From Maridesulfovibrio frigidus DSM 17176 (lineage in GTDB: Bacteria > Desulfobacterota > Desulfovibrionia > Desulfovibrionales > Desulfovibrionaceae), in NCBI RefSeq assembly GCF_000711735.1, contig NZ_JONL01000002.1, forward strand, positions 434,001-498,000: 64,000 nt of DNA, written 5' to 3'. How positions within the stretch are numbered: the stretch's first letter is position 1; the number at the start of each line of letters is the position of its first letter. The notes beneath the pieces are model-generated. The model did no database searches, was not told where the DNA came from, and saw only the letters and a program-made list of their open reading frames with translations. Shown piece after piece: positions 17,741 to 26,818 of the stretch. A program made the translations under genes and the position numbers.

Positions 17741-18556
17741 ATGTCTCAATCTGTTCCAGATAAAACAGTTTTGCAACCCTTCGCTTTCTTGGGAAAGGTT
17801 AGCCTAAATATTCTTGGAGAAGCAGGTGCTATATGCATCTTCCTTTTCGAATCGATTCTGCACGTATTCAGCTCGCTGGGTATTTTCTCTAAAACGATTA
17901 AAGAACTGTATTTTATCGGGGTCAGATCTATAACCGTTATTTCCTTGATAGGCCTTTTTACAGGTATGGTTGTAGGTCTTCAAACCTACTACGCCCTTTC
18001 TAAATTCGGGTCCGAAGGCTTCTTAGGAGCTGCGGTAGCATTGTCTCTTGTTCGCGAGTTAGGTCCTGTCCTTACAGCTATCATGCTTACAGGGCGCGCA
18101 GGATCCTCCATGACAGCTGAAATAGGTGTTATGCGCATCTCAGAACAGATTGATGCTTTAGAGCTAATGGACATTAACCCGATCAGTTATTTGGTAAGCC
18201 CTAAATTGCTGGCATCCTTAATTTCATTTCCAATTCTTACTGCACTTTTCGATTTAATAGGAATTGCTGGAGGCTACCTTTCAGGGGTTGCTCTATTAGG
18301 TGGAAATTCAGGTGTTTATTTCCATAGAGTATCAACTTCACTTAGCTGGGAAGATATTTCGGCAGGCTTCACGAAGTCTCTTGTTTTTGCAGTTGTTGTT
18401 TGCACTATCTGCTGTTTCCAAGGCTACTTCACTCATTTCCGTAAGGATGGAAAAGGAGCCGAAGGAGTAAGTCAGGCAACCACAACCGCTGTAGTAATGT
18501 CATGTGTCATGGTGCTAATTACCGATTATCTTTTGACTTCCTTACTTTTCCAGTGA
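17741..18556 (+). CDS. mlaE: MlaE-type ABC transporter permease
   Basis: MlaE is the inner-membrane permease of the Mla pathway, which moves phospholipids between the outer and inner membranes. It has 271 residues with several membrane segments (ITVISLIGLFTGMVVGLQTYY, ASLISFPILTALFDLIGIAGGYLSGVALL, TTAVVMSCVMVLITDYLLTSLLF). The family signature is present in SLVRELGPVLTAIMLTGRAGSSMTAEIGVMRISEQIDALELM. No clear ribosome site precedes the ATG. It is the first gene of mlaEFDC-mlaA, with mlaF 7 bases downstream. Confidence 0.95.
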   Translation: MSQSVPDKTVLQPFAFLGKVSLNILGEAGAICIFLFESILHVFSSLGIFSKTIKELYFIGVRSITVISLIGLFTGMVVGLQTYYALSKFGSEGFLGAAVALSLVRELGPVLTAIMLTGRAGSSMTAEIGVMRISEQIDALELMDINPISYLVSPKLLASLISFPILTALFDLIGIAGGYLSGVALLGGNSGVYFHRVSTSLSWEDISAGFTKSLVFAVVVCTICCFQGYFTHFRKDGKGAEGVSQATTTAVVMSCVMVLITDYLLTSLLFQ

Positions 18557-18563
18557 GAAACGC

Positions 18564-19403
18564 ATGACCAGCTCAGCACCAGACATACGCATAGAGAACT
18601 TAACTATTGGTTACGGTGGAAACCCCGTGGTTGAGAACATTAATGCAACTCTCCCCGGCGGAGGAGTCACTGTTATCCTCGGTGGATCAGGGTGCGGTAA
18701 ATCGACTCTTCTCAAAAATATACTAAAACTTAATCAGGCCATGAACGGCTCCGTATATTTAGGTAAGCACAATATTTTCAAGCTTAAAAAGAAAGCTTTT
18801 AGCTGCCTCAAACAGCGTATAGGCGTTCTATTTCAAGATGGAGCTTTGCTCGGAGCGCTTAACCTTTTTGATAACGTAGCTCTTCCATTAAGAGAACATA
18901 CAAAGCTCAAGCCTGCTGAAATTGCAAAAGTGGTTAAAGCAAAACTCAGCCTTGTTGGACTTGAAGAATTTGTTGATTATTTCCCGAATGAACTTTCAGG
19001 CGGAATGCGCAAAAGAGCAGGACTTGCAAGAGCAATGGTCATGGACCCTGACATCCTCTTTTGTGACGAACCGACATCAGGATTAGATCCAATTAATTCT
19101 GCGGAACTGGACGAACTGTTACTTGAACTTAAAGAACGCTTTGAAATGACTATTGTTGTTGTCAGTCATGATCTGGCCAGCATGAAGGCTATTGCAGACT
19201 ACGTTCTTGTCTTGGGTAAAGGAAAAACTCTTTTCAATGGCAGTAAAGAATCTCTACTGGCAACCGATGATGTTTACCTTAGACAATTTCTCGATAGAAA
19301 AGGCGAAAAGAGAGAATCTGCACGAATTACTATGCCGCATCTTGACCCTTCCGTTATGAGAATGGACTGTAGCAAGATACTTGGCGACCTCGATAATAAT
19401 TGA
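18564..19403 (+). CDS. mlaF: MlaF-type ABC transporter ATPase
   Basis: This is the ATPase that drives MlaE-mediated lipid transport at the inner membrane. It has 279 residues: Walker A GGSGCGKST near residue 40, Q-loop LFQDGALLGALNLFDNVALPLREH near 90, signature LSGGMRKRAGLARAM near 142, Walker B DILFCDEPTSGLD near 162 and switch His in VVSHD near 202. The segment GALLGALNLFDNVALPL is typical of MlaF, where position 1 of most other ABC ATPases differs. A 20-base gap to mlaD supports one transcript. Confidence 0.96.
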   Translation: MTSSAPDIRIENLTIGYGGNPVVENINATLPGGGVTVILGGSGCGKSTLLKNILKLNQAMNGSVYLGKHNIFKLKKKAFSCLKQRIGVLFQDGALLGALNLFDNVALPLREHTKLKPAEIAKVVKAKLSLVGLEEFVDYFPNELSGGMRKRAGLARAMVMDPDILFCDEPTSGLDPINSAELDELLLELKERFEMTIVVVSHDLASMKAIADYVLVLGKGKTLFNGSKESLLATDDVYLRQFLDRKGEKRESARITMPHLDPSVMRMDCSKILGDLDNN

Positions 19404-19423
19404 AATTTTATACGGACTAAAAC

Positions 19424-19870
19424 ATGAATAAATATTCTAAAGAATCAATTGTCGGGTTATTCGTATTTGTAGGTTTACTACTCATCGTTTTCATGAGTGT
19501 GAAGCTCGGAGATGTGCGCATGCTTTCTGACAGCCATTACCATGTAACTGCTAGCTTTAATGATATTTCCGGCATCAGAATCAATGCTCCTGTTGAAATG
19601 ATGGGCGTGCCTATTGGATATGTAGATAATATATCTTTAGATTTGAACACTCAAAAAGCTGTGCTTGGCATAAGCCTTGAGAACAAAATTGAACTTACAG
19701 ATGATGCCATTGCCTCTATTAAAACTAGTGGGCTTATCGGCGATAAATATGTAAAGATCTCACCTGGTGGAGTCGGCGACCCCATTGAGCCGGGTGGTAC
19801 TATCATTGAAACTGAATCAGCAATTGATATTGAAGATCTGATCAGTAAGTATGTTTTCGGAAAAGTTTAA
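19424..19870 (+). CDS. mlaD: MlaD-type MCE-domain lipid carrier
   Basis: MlaD is anchored in the inner membrane and forms a periplasmic hexameric ring that channels lipid. The product is 148 residues. An N-terminal membrane helix (SIVGLFVFVGLLLIVFMSV) is followed by one MCE domain at about 37-115 (VTASFNDISGIRINAPVEMMGVPIGYVDNI...IKTSGLIGDKYVKISPGG). It is shorter at the C-terminus than E. coli MlaD (183). It lies between the ATPase and the periplasmic carrier gene. Confidence 0.94.
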   Translation: MNKYSKESIVGLFVFVGLLLIVFMSVKLGDVRMLSDSHYHVTASFNDISGIRINAPVEMMGVPIGYVDNISLDLNTQKAVLGISLENKIELTDDAIASIKTSGLIGDKYVKISPGGVGDPIEPGGTIIETESAIDIEDLISKYVFGKV

Positions 19871-19909
19871 TTAAAACTATAACTATTTAAATAATAATTG
19901 GCTGTAAAA

Positions 19910-20560
19910 ATGAAACGACTCGCAACTATATCTCTTTTCGCTATACTCCTCTGCTTTGCAGCAGGCACATGTTTTGCTGCCCCGGCACAGTCTCCTAAAG
20001 AAAGACTTCGCACTGGCATTCAGGATGTTATAGATGTTTTGAACGATCCCCAGTACAAAGGCATCCCCTCAAAAAAAGCAGAGCAAGCTGCCGAAGTACG
20101 TGAAAAAATTAAAAATTTCTTCAACTTTCGCGAACTTTCAAAGCGAACTGTTGGACGCCCATGGCTCAAATTTACACCACAAGAAAAAGATAGATTTATA
20201 GCGCTTTTCACTGAACTCCTTGAGTATACCTACCTTGGTAGAATCGAGAATTATACAAATGAGAAAGTCTCATTTGACAAAGAGACGATAATAAAGGAAA
20301 AATACGCTCAAGTAGATACGCGATTACTTACAAGTAAAGAAATTGTTCCTGTCATTTATCGCTTGAAATTGGTAGATAATGAATGGAATGTTTATGATGT
20401 AAAAATTGAAGGCATTAGCCTCGTCAATAATTACAGGACTCAATTTTCAGGTATCATTGATACAAGTTCGGATGCCAAGTTCGAATCCTCGAAAAAAGAG
20501 CTGTTTGATCGCTTAGAACAAAAATGTAGCGACTTAAAAAATAAGCCTGCTAAGAAATAA
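19910..20560 (+). CDS. mlaC: MlaC-type periplasmic lipid-binding protein
   Basis: MlaC shuttles phospholipid across the periplasm between MlaA in the outer membrane and MlaFED in the inner membrane. The start at 19910 is preferred because it gives a clean signal peptide (MKRLATISLFAILLCFAAGTCFA); a TTG start at 19898 is also possible. The mature part matches the Tol_Tol_Ttg2 family (FNFRELSKRTVGRPWLKFTPQEKDRFIALFTELLEYTYLGRIENY...VYDVKIEGISLVNNYRTQF). It is 216 residues long. Neither start has a clear ribosome site. Confidence 0.93.
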   Translation: MKRLATISLFAILLCFAAGTCFAAPAQSPKERLRTGIQDVIDVLNDPQYKGIPSKKAEQAAEVREKIKNFFNFRELSKRTVGRPWLKFTPQEKDRFIALFTELLEYTYLGRIENYTNEKVSFDKETIIKEKYAQVDTRLLTSKEIVPVIYRLKLVDNEWNVYDVKIEGISLVNNYRTQFSGIIDTSSDAKFESSKKELFDRLEQKCSDLKNKPAKK

Positions 20561-20579
20561 ACCGAAATTTGAACTTAAA

Positions 20580-21512
20580 ATGGATACGCCCATGACCATA
20601 AAAAATTCAGCTTCTACGACGCTCTTTGCTTTTCTAGTGCTGACTTTCATCCTGCTGACCTTCCCTTCGCAGGTTAGATCAGCGGATAGCTCTGAGCCTA
20701 TACTTGTTGCTCAAGTTGGATCCGGACTTATCGGAGTAGTCGCTAAAGAAAAAAATCCTGAAGCAATAGCTGATGATGACTTTGACGACAATGTGTGGGG
20801 CGACGAGAAAACTCAAATTAGCTCTGCAGACTCAGACCCTTGGGAAGGATATAACAGAGCAATGTTTTCCTTCAATGATTTCATGTATTTCGGCATAACC
20901 AAGCCTGTAACTCAAGGTTACATGTACGTGATGCCTCTTCGTCCGAGAACATGGACAAACAACTTTTTTCAGAACTTACTTTATCCTGTCCGCGTAACAA
21001 GCTGTCTGCTTCAAGGTAGATTTTACACAGCTGGAGCTGAAACTTCTAAGTTCATTACGAACTCTATTATCGGTCTTGGTGGATTCGGTAACGTCGTCGG
21101 AGACCCCGCATCGACGATGCCGCTATACCTTGGCAACGAAGATATGGGACAGACTTTTGGTAAATGGGGCATCGGAAACGGCCCTTACTTTGTCATTCCG
21201 GTTCTCGGGCCTTCTACAGTCCGTGATGCGGTTGGACTTGGAATTGATACTTTCGTGCTCAACCCGTTCTGGTGGTTCGGTATTCCATGGTACTACTCTG
21301 TAGCTGCGGGAGCTTACAACCAGATCAACAAGCTTTCATTTCACTTAGGTGAGTATGAATCCCTTAAAGAAGGGGCAATTGATCCATACTTGGCTTTAAG
21401 AGACGCTTACTTGAGCTATAGAGCTAAACAGATCAATGATCCACAGCGCGACAGAAAGCCAGCGTCTGAGGATGCTACAAATCCAAATGCTGAACCTCAG
21501 CCTGCGAATTAA
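20580..21512 (+). CDS. mlaA: MlaA/VacJ-family outer-membrane protein
   Basis: MlaA removes misplaced phospholipid from the outer leaflet of the outer membrane and hands it to MlaC. The product is 310 residues (or 306 from a second ATG at 20592). The family core is DPWEGYNRAMFSFNDFMYFGITKPVTQGY...NNFFQNLLYPVRVTSCLLQGRF...GGFGNVVGDPAS...GQTFGKWGIGNGPYFVIPVLGPSTVRDAVG. The N-terminus has a hydrophobic signal sequence ending QVRSADSS with no lipobox cysteine, unlike enterobacterial MlaA, which is a lipoprotein. It closes the mla operon. Confidence 0.93.
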   Translation: MDTPMTIKNSASTTLFAFLVLTFILLTFPSQVRSADSSEPILVAQVGSGLIGVVAKEKNPEAIADDDFDDNVWGDEKTQISSADSDPWEGYNRAMFSFNDFMYFGITKPVTQGYMYVMPLRPRTWTNNFFQNLLYPVRVTSCLLQGRFYTAGAETSKFITNSIIGLGGFGNVVGDPASTMPLYLGNEDMGQTFGKWGIGNGPYFVIPVLGPSTVRDAVGLGIDTFVLNPFWWFGIPWYYSVAAGAYNQINKLSFHLGEYESLKEGAIDPYLALRDAYLSYRAKQINDPQRDRKPASEDATNPNAEPQPAN

Positions 21513-21522
21513 TTGAACTGAC

Positions 21523-22014
21523 GTGAAAATAGCTGTTATATCTGATACGCACCTCCGTGAGCCTGATTCCAGACTCACGGAGGTTTTTAATGCCCATCTC
21601 AAAAGTGCTGATCTACTCATCCATTGCGGAGATCTAGTTTCTTATTCGGTGTGGAATTTCTTCTACCAACACCAAACTTTTCATGCCTGTCAGGGCAACT
21701 GTGACGAATGGGCTCTCTCTGATCATCTGCGCCCGCTGGAAACTGTTAACTTTCACGGATTACGTATAGGCATTGCACATGGGTGGGGCAGCCGATCGCA
21801 AGTCTCAACAAATGTTGCGGAATCATTCGGCCCCGACTTTGATCTTGTATGCTACGGACACACTCACATTCAAGACTGGTCTATAGTCAAAGGAGTGCAG
21901 ATGGTTAACCCCGGCAGCCTCACATCCCCAAGAGACGACAAGCCAGCAAGCGTCGCCATTCTCGACGTAGATGATGAACAAAATATTTCCTGCACATTTG
22001 TTCCTGTCGATTAA
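21523..22014 (+). CDS. YfcE/MJ0936-type metallophosphoesterase
   Basis: A 163-residue calcineurin-like phosphodiesterase. It starts with GTG at 21523, 11 bases after mlaA. The metal ligands of the family are in order: SDTHLRE near residue 7, HCGDLV near 37, GNCDEW near 60, IAHGWG near 86, CYGHTHIQDW near 111 and MVNPGSLTSPR near 128. YfcE enzymes cleave phosphodiesters in vitro, and the physiological substrate is unknown. Its position suggests co-transcription with the mla genes but no functional link is evident. Confidence 0.9.
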   Translation: MKIAVISDTHLREPDSRLTEVFNAHLKSADLLIHCGDLVSYSVWNFFYQHQTFHACQGNCDEWALSDHLRPLETVNFHGLRIGIAHGWGSRSQVSTNVAESFGPDFDLVCYGHTHIQDWSIVKGVQMVNPGSLTSPRDDKPASVAILDVDDEQNISCTFVPVD

Positions 22015-22068
22015 AACGACTTCCAGTTTGTTAAAAGTTACTTCTGCCTGCATCACCAGTCGTGAAAA

Positions 22069-22100
22069 AGCCGCTGAAGCCCAAACTTCAACGGCTATAA
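22069..22100 (+). terminator. Stem-loop after the YfcE-like gene
   Basis: AGCCGcTGAAG, loop CCCAAA, CTTCAaCGGCT with one C-A mismatch, then ATAAAAA. It sits between two convergent genes. On the minus strand the arm is followed by a T-run, so it probably stops transcripts from both sides. Confidence 0.6.
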
Positions 22101-22133
22101 AAACCTAAATCATATATTTCAATCAAAATTTAT

Positions 22134-22355
22134 CTATTCGAACGGATCCTTAAGCAGCTTATACTCACCGCCTTTCTCTTCAAAAATACCTTGCTGGACC
22201 ATAGCTGCAAGCATTGGCAAAAGATTATCACTTTCGCCTTTGATAAGCACTTTATCACCCTGCTCCTTAAGATATGAAACAGGAAGATAATCCGCTTTGC
22301 CACGCTTAAAAAGAGCTACCAAATATCTTTCTGTAAGAGTCTTGCCTTTTTCCAT
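22134..22355 (-). CDS. Small conserved-looking hypothetical protein
   Basis: A 73-residue product with a strong AAGGAGG site upstream of its ATG at 22355, on the same strand as marC and 34 bases after it. The sequence (TLTERYLVALFKRGKADYLPVSYLKEQGDKVLIKGESDNLLPMLAAMVQQGIFEEKGGEYKLL) reads like a small winged-helix or two-strand fold ending in a beta hairpin. No function can be assigned. The ribosome site and compact placement make it a real gene. Confidence 0.75.
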   Translation of the reverse strand: MEKGKTLTERYLVALFKRGKADYLPVSYLKEQGDKVLIKGESDNLLPMLAAMVQQGIFEEKGGEYKLLKDPFE

Positions 22356-22389
22356 AAAAATAATCCTCCTTTTAATAATCAGAACTGCT

Positions 22390-22989
22390 TTAGCCCATCA
22401 TGAAATTACGCACCCCGGTAAAGAAAATCTGAGCCGCGATGGATGCTACAAACAACCCTGTTAGCCTACTCATAATATTAAGCCCTCGTCTACCTAATAA
22501 GCGCTTGAGGCTTGAAGAAATAAACAAGAGAATCCCGACAGTTACCACAGCGCTAACAAGAGCAGCGCACGCTAAAGCCTGATGAGCAAAACCCTCCACG
22601 CTTGACCCAAGGACAAGCAATGCCCCAATGGTTCCCGGCCCACATATAATAGGAATGGCAAGAGGAACAACCGCAATATCATTCTGGTCTCCACCAGTTT
22701 CATACATCTTTGTTCCTCCGCCTACCATATTAAGAGCAGACAGAAAGAGGACGGATCCGGCACCAATTCGAAATGCATCAAGAGTTATCCCGAACAGTTC
22801 AAAAATGTATCTACCATATAGATACAAAACCAGAGAGCTTACTATTACGGACAGAGTGACCTTCACAGCCGTAGTTCGGCGTTCACTGGGACTCATTTCC
22901 TGAGTTAATGATAAAAACGCTGATATAGCGAAAAAAGGAGTAAGTATAAAAAACAATTTCAAGTACGTTTGAAAGAATATCGCAAACAT
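22390..22989 (-). CDS. MarC-family integral membrane protein
   Basis: A 199-residue inner-membrane protein of the MarC/UPF0056 family, with six predicted membrane segments. The family pattern is visible in LFFILTPFFAISAFLSLTQEMSPSERR, FRIGAGSVLFLSALNMV and VVPLAIPIICGPGTIGALLVLGS. Despite the name, a role in antibiotic resistance is not established and the transported substrate is unknown. It precedes a small protein gene and follows secA, separated by the secA terminator. Confidence 0.92.
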   Translation of the reverse strand: MFAIFFQTYLKLFFILTPFFAISAFLSLTQEMSPSERRTTAVKVTLSVIVSSLVLYLYGRYIFELFGITLDAFRIGAGSVLFLSALNMVGGGTKMYETGGDQNDIAVVPLAIPIICGPGTIGALLVLGSSVEGFAHQALACAALVSAVVTVGILLFISSSLKRLLGRRGLNIMSRLTGLFVASIAAQIFFTGVRNFMMG

Positions 22990-23030
22990 TTTTGATACCG
23001 CCTGAGTAGATTAATTATCCGATTGAAATT

Positions 23031-23067
23031 AAAAAAAAAGCCCCTGACAACCGAAGCTGTCAGGGGC
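23031..23067 (-). terminator. Rho-independent terminator of secA
   Basis: On the minus strand GCCCCTGACA, loop AGCTTCGG, TGTCAGGGGC, then nine T. It lies 24 bases past the secA stop. Confidence 0.95.
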
Positions 23068-23090
23068 AATAATAAACCATAAATTGGTGA

Positions 23091-25604
23091 TTATTTACCG
23101 CAGCACTTCTTATATTTTTTGCCGCTTCCGCACGGGCAACTTTCATTTCTGCCGATTTTCGGTTCAGCTCTGCGCTTCGGCTGCTTTTTCTTTTCTTCAC
23201 CCTCATCATTATCAGAGTATTCAAGCTCTTTCTGAGCTTTATGCTGAAACTCTTCCTCACGAACTTCTTTTTCAATTCGCAAATGACAAAGGGAGCGAAC
23301 GGTATTCTGTCTGATCCGCTCAAGCATATCACGGAAAAGTTCAAACCCTTCACGCTTATACTCATGCTTCGGATCTTTCTGACCATATCCGCGCAGGCCA
23401 ATACCTTCGCGCAAATGATCCATATTTAATAGATGCTCTTTCCAGTTACGGTCGAGGGATTCAAGCATAAAGTAACGCTGAATTTCGTGGAAATGTTCTG
23501 TCGCATTCTCTCTAAGATTTTCAAGAATCTCGCCAATCCACGTATCCGCCTGCTCGCGCGTAGGCAAAGCTTCTGCAAACTCAGGATTACGGCTAAGACC
23601 GAAGATTTCATCCAGCCCGACTTTGACCATTTCCTCTGACTCAGCATCTAAAGGCTTGCCTCTAGCTTCCTCAACAGGGAAATAACTATCATCCAAAATT
23701 TCTTCGGTGAACTCAGAAATCATGTCGGTCATATCTTCTGAATACATAACTTCGCGGCGCAGAGTATAAATAACTTCACGCTGTTGGTTCATAACATCAT
23801 CATAATCCAACAATTGTTTACGTATTTCAAAGTTATGCCCTTCAACTTTCTTCTGAGAATTTTCAATGGCTTTTGAAACCATTTTATTCTCAATAGGCTC
23901 ACCCTCTTCCATACCAAGCTTATCCATTATTCCGGAAATGCGATCAGAACCGAATAGCCTCATAAGATCATCATCAAGGGCAAGGTAAAAACGAGAGCTA
24001 CCCTCGTCACCCTGACGGCCGGAACGACCGCGAAGCTGGTTATCAATGCGTCGTGATTCATGACGTTCAGTACCTATAATATGAAGCCCACCCAGTTCTT
24101 TAACGCCTTCGCCAAGCACGATATCAGTACCACGACCAGCCATGTTGGTTGCAATCGTGACGTGCCCTTTAAAGCCCGCCTCAGCAACAATTTCAGCTTC
24201 TTTTTCGTGATTCTTCGCATTCAAAACTTCATGCGGAGTGCCATTTTTCTTTAGCAAGCTGCCAATTAATTCTGACTTTTCAATGGAGACAGTACCAACA
24301 AGAACAGGCTGCCCCTTTTTGTAAAGGTGAGTAATCTCGTTCGCAATGGCTGTATATTTTTCCTGCTGTGTTTTGTAGATAGAATCTGGGTAATCTTTAC
24401 GAATCATGTCAGTATTCGTTGGAATAACGATTACTTCAAGACTGTAAATCTGTGCAAATTCAACAGCTTCAGTATCCGCAGTACCTGTCATACCTGACAG
24501 TTTGTTGTACATGCGGAAATAGTTCTGAAAGGTAATAGAAGCCAAGGTCTGGTTTTCAGATTCAACCTTAGCGCCTTCTTTTGCTTCAAGCGCCTGATGC
24601 AAGCCATCTGAAAAACGACGCCCCGGCATTAAACGTCCGGTAAATTCATCAACAATGACAACCTGATCATCTTGTACGATATAGTCAACATCACGTGAGA
24701 ACAAGTGATGTGCCTTAATACCCTGCATTATATGATGCTGAAAAGAAATGTGCTGGGCGTCGTAAAGGTTATCGATTTTGAGGATGCCTTCACACTTAGT
24801 AACACCCTCTTCGGTCATGGTAATAGAGTGACCTTTCTCATCGACTTCGAAATCCTCGTCCCTTTTAAGGAGCGGGATAATCGTGTCGACCTGGGCATAC
24901 ATGCTGGTCGCTTCATCTGATGAACCGGAAATGATAAGCGGAGTTCGCGCTTCATCAATAAGAATGGAGTCAACTTCATCGACAATGGCGAAATTAAGTT
25001 CCCGCTGAACAAGCTGCTCTTTGTAGAACTTCATGTTGTCGCGAAGGTAATCAAACCCGAATTCATTGTTAGTACCGTAAGTAATGTCACAAGCATAAGC
25101 ATCTTGCCGCTCTTGGTCAGTCTGACCGTGAACGACAATACCTACTGTGAGACCGAGAAAATTATATAGTTTACCCATCCACTGCGCATCACGAGTGGCA
25201 AGGTAGTCATTGACTGTGATGAGGTGAACGCCTTTACCGGAAATTGCATTCAAAACGGCTGGCAATGTAGCCACGAGGGTTTTACCTTCACCGGTTTTCA
25301 TTTCCGCAATTCTTCCGCCATTCAGGACCATTCCACCAACCATCTGTACGTCATAGTGACGCATGCCGAGAGACCGTATACCGGCTTCGCGGACTAAAGC
25401 AAAAACTTCCGGAAGGAGATCATCAAGTTCTTTGCCTGCGGCGACTTCTTCTTTCCACTGAGCTACTTTTTCAGGAATTTGCTCATCAGTCAGCTCTTTC
25501 ATCTCAGGTTCAAAAGAATTAATCAGGTCAACTTGCGGCCCGAGTTTTTTAATAAATCTGTCATTACTAGAACCGAATACTGCCGAAAATATTGCGTTAA
25601 ACAT
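23091..25604 (-). CDS. secA: Preprotein translocase ATPase SecA
   Basis: SecA is the motor that pushes unfolded preproteins through SecYEG. The product is 837 residues, full length. Seen in order: Walker [20 protein letters not shown] near 102, [19 protein letters not shown] near 207, TGTADTEA near 375, GRGTDIVLG near 490 and [23 protein letters not shown] near 525. The zinc-binding tail [17 protein letters not shown] at the end binds SecB or lipids in the family. The ATG at 25604 follows AAGGAAATT. It is monocistronic with a strong terminator. Confidence 0.99.
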   Translation of the reverse strand: MFNAIFSAVFGSSNDRFIKKLGPQVDLINSFEPEMKELTDEQIPEKVAQWKEEVAAGKELDDLLPEVFALVREAGIRSLGMRHYDVQMVGGMVLNGGRIAEMKTGEGKTLVATLPAVLNAISGKGVHLITVNDYLATRDAQWMGKLYNFLGLTVGIVVHGQTDQERQDAYACDITYGTNNEFGFDYLRDNMKFYKEQLVQRELNFAIVDEVDSILIDEARTPLIISGSSDEATSMYAQVDTIIPLLKRDEDFEVDEKGHSITMTEEGVTKCEGILKIDNLYDAQHISFQHHIMQGIKAHHLFSRDVDYIVQDDQVVIVDEFTGRLMPGRRFSDGLHQALEAKEGAKVESENQTLASITFQNYFRMYNKLSGMTGTADTEAVEFAQIYSLEVIVIPTNTDMIRKDYPDSIYKTQQEKYTAIANEITHLYKKGQPVLVGTVSIEKSELIGSLLKKNGTPHEVLNAKNHEKEAEIVAEAGFKGHVTIATNMAGRGTDIVLGEGVKELGGLHIIGTERHESRRIDNQLRGRSGRQGDEGSSRFYLALDDDLMRLFGSDRISGIMDKLGMEEGEPIENKMVSKAIENSQKKVEGHNFEIRKQLLDYDDVMNQQREVIYTLRREVMYSEDMTDMISEFTEEILDDSYFPVEEARGKPLDAESEEMVKVGLDEIFGLSRNPEFAEALPTREQADTWIGEILENLRENATEHFHEIQRYFMLESLDRNWKEHLLNMDHLREGIGLRGYGQKDPKHEYKREGFELFRDMLERIRQNTVRSLCHLRIEKEVREEEFQHKAQKELEYSDNDEGEEKKKQPKRRAEPKIGRNESCPCGSGKKYKKCCGK

Positions 25605-25681
25605 TTAATTTCCTTTTTTGCTCAGCGGCGTAATCCGCAGAATTTATCAATAAAAATAATCAGCTGTTTTCAAGTAAGTCT

Positions 25682-26818
25682 TTATTCCAAAATATCAAGC
25701 CAATGACCCGTAAAAAAATCATCTTTTGTAAGTGTTGCAAGCTGAATAACGCATGCAGAGCAACCAGTCAAAATTTGTGCGCCTGCAGAAACGTTTTTTG
25801 TTAATGCTTCTGCACAATAATCACCAACCTGCTTTGAAAGATCAGGCGCGCCGATTTGCATGATGCCACCGAACCCGCAACAAAGATCTTTTTGGACAGG
25901 CAATAGGCGATCTCCAGCCATGTTTTCAACCAGTTGCAAATCAAAATCTGGAACAGGAGCATGGCAAGGCTTGTGATAAATGACCTGCTCGGGCCTATTT
26001 TCTAATATTGTGATGTCACAATCAACTAAAAGAGATGACAATGGAGTCAGAGCTGATTGCCACTTCTCTAGTAGCTCCTCATTTCCGTCAAAATCATCCA
26101 AAGAATATTCCTTAAGCCCTTTCAAACAAGTAGTACAGAAAATGATTAAAAGTGGGCACTCAGAAGCTTTCCAGACATCTATATTAAACTTACGAGATTT
26201 CACCTGCCTATCTAATAACCCTGCACTTCCATATGACGAACCACAGCAGGCAAAATCGGATTCAGCAGCGCGAACCAACCCTAATCCGTCCATAAAATGT
26301 TCAGCTTTCCGCGCCCAGTCTTTGCGTGCAAAGCTCCCGACACATCCCTTAAATAGCATGACTTTTTGATCATCAAACTTTAAGTCCGGTACAAGCTTTG
26401 CCCAAGGAGCGGGACTCTTCGCAAAAAGCGACCCCATCCTTTTTTTTGCAGAGCCAATAGGCTCAGGCAGACTTTCAGGGGAAAATTTAGATAACGCAGC
26501 GGCTAAAGGCCAAATGAATCCGGGACTCGAAAGCCACAAATCCCAACAAGTCTGTGTAAAACCTTTCGACTTTGATCTTAAGGCCGAAACAAGTTTTGGA
26601 CCTGACATATTCTGCGGACAATTCTCTTCACACCTTCCGCAACCGAGGCACAGTCCGGCAAGAGTTTTGAAATCCTTTTCGTTAAGGCCGTCCGAAGAGT
26701 CTAAACCATCCAGAAAAAATTTTGCCCGGGGAGTGAGTTCTTCCCGCCCTGTCACTTTAAACAAGGGGCAAACATCAAGACACTTTCCGCATTGCACGCA
26801 GGCTTTAGGGGAGGCCAT
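25682..26818 (-). CDS. GlcF-like Fe-S subunit of a glycolate/D-lactate oxidase
   Basis: A 378-residue Fe-S protein that partners the FAD subunit encoded just upstream. It has two [4Fe-4S] motifs near the N-terminus (CVQCGKCLDVCP, CLGCGRCEENCP) and two CCG domains (CCGSSYGSAG near 190 with TTCLKG, and CCGFGGIMQIG near 330 with TGCSACVIQL). Such proteins carry electrons from D-lactate or glycolate oxidation toward quinone. The start overlaps the stop of the upstream gene as TAATG, so the two are translated in a coupled way. Confidence 0.9.
   Translation of the reverse strand: MASPKACVQCGKCLDVCPLFKVTGREELTPRAKFFLDGLDSSDGLNEKDFKTLAGLCLGCGRCEENCPQNMSGPKLVSALRSKSKGFTQTCWDLWLSSPGFIWPLAAALSKFSPESLPEPIGSAKKRMGSLFAKSPAPWAKLVPDLKFDDQKVMLFKGCVGSFARKDWARKAEHFMDGLGLVRAAESDFACCGSSYGSAGLLDRQVKSRKFNIDVWKASECPLLIIFCTTCLKGLKEYSLDDFDGNEELLEKWQSALTPLSSLLVDCDITILENRPEQVIYHKPCHAPVPDFDLQLVENMAGDRLLPVQKDLCCGFGGIMQIGAPDLSKQVGDYCAEALTKNVSAGAQILTGCSACVIQLATLTKDDFFTGHWLDILE

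Noticed and set aside
20470-20500. GTTCGAATCC-like T-loop of a tRNA
   Set aside because: It lies in the mlaC coding frame and there are no matching acceptor or D arms.
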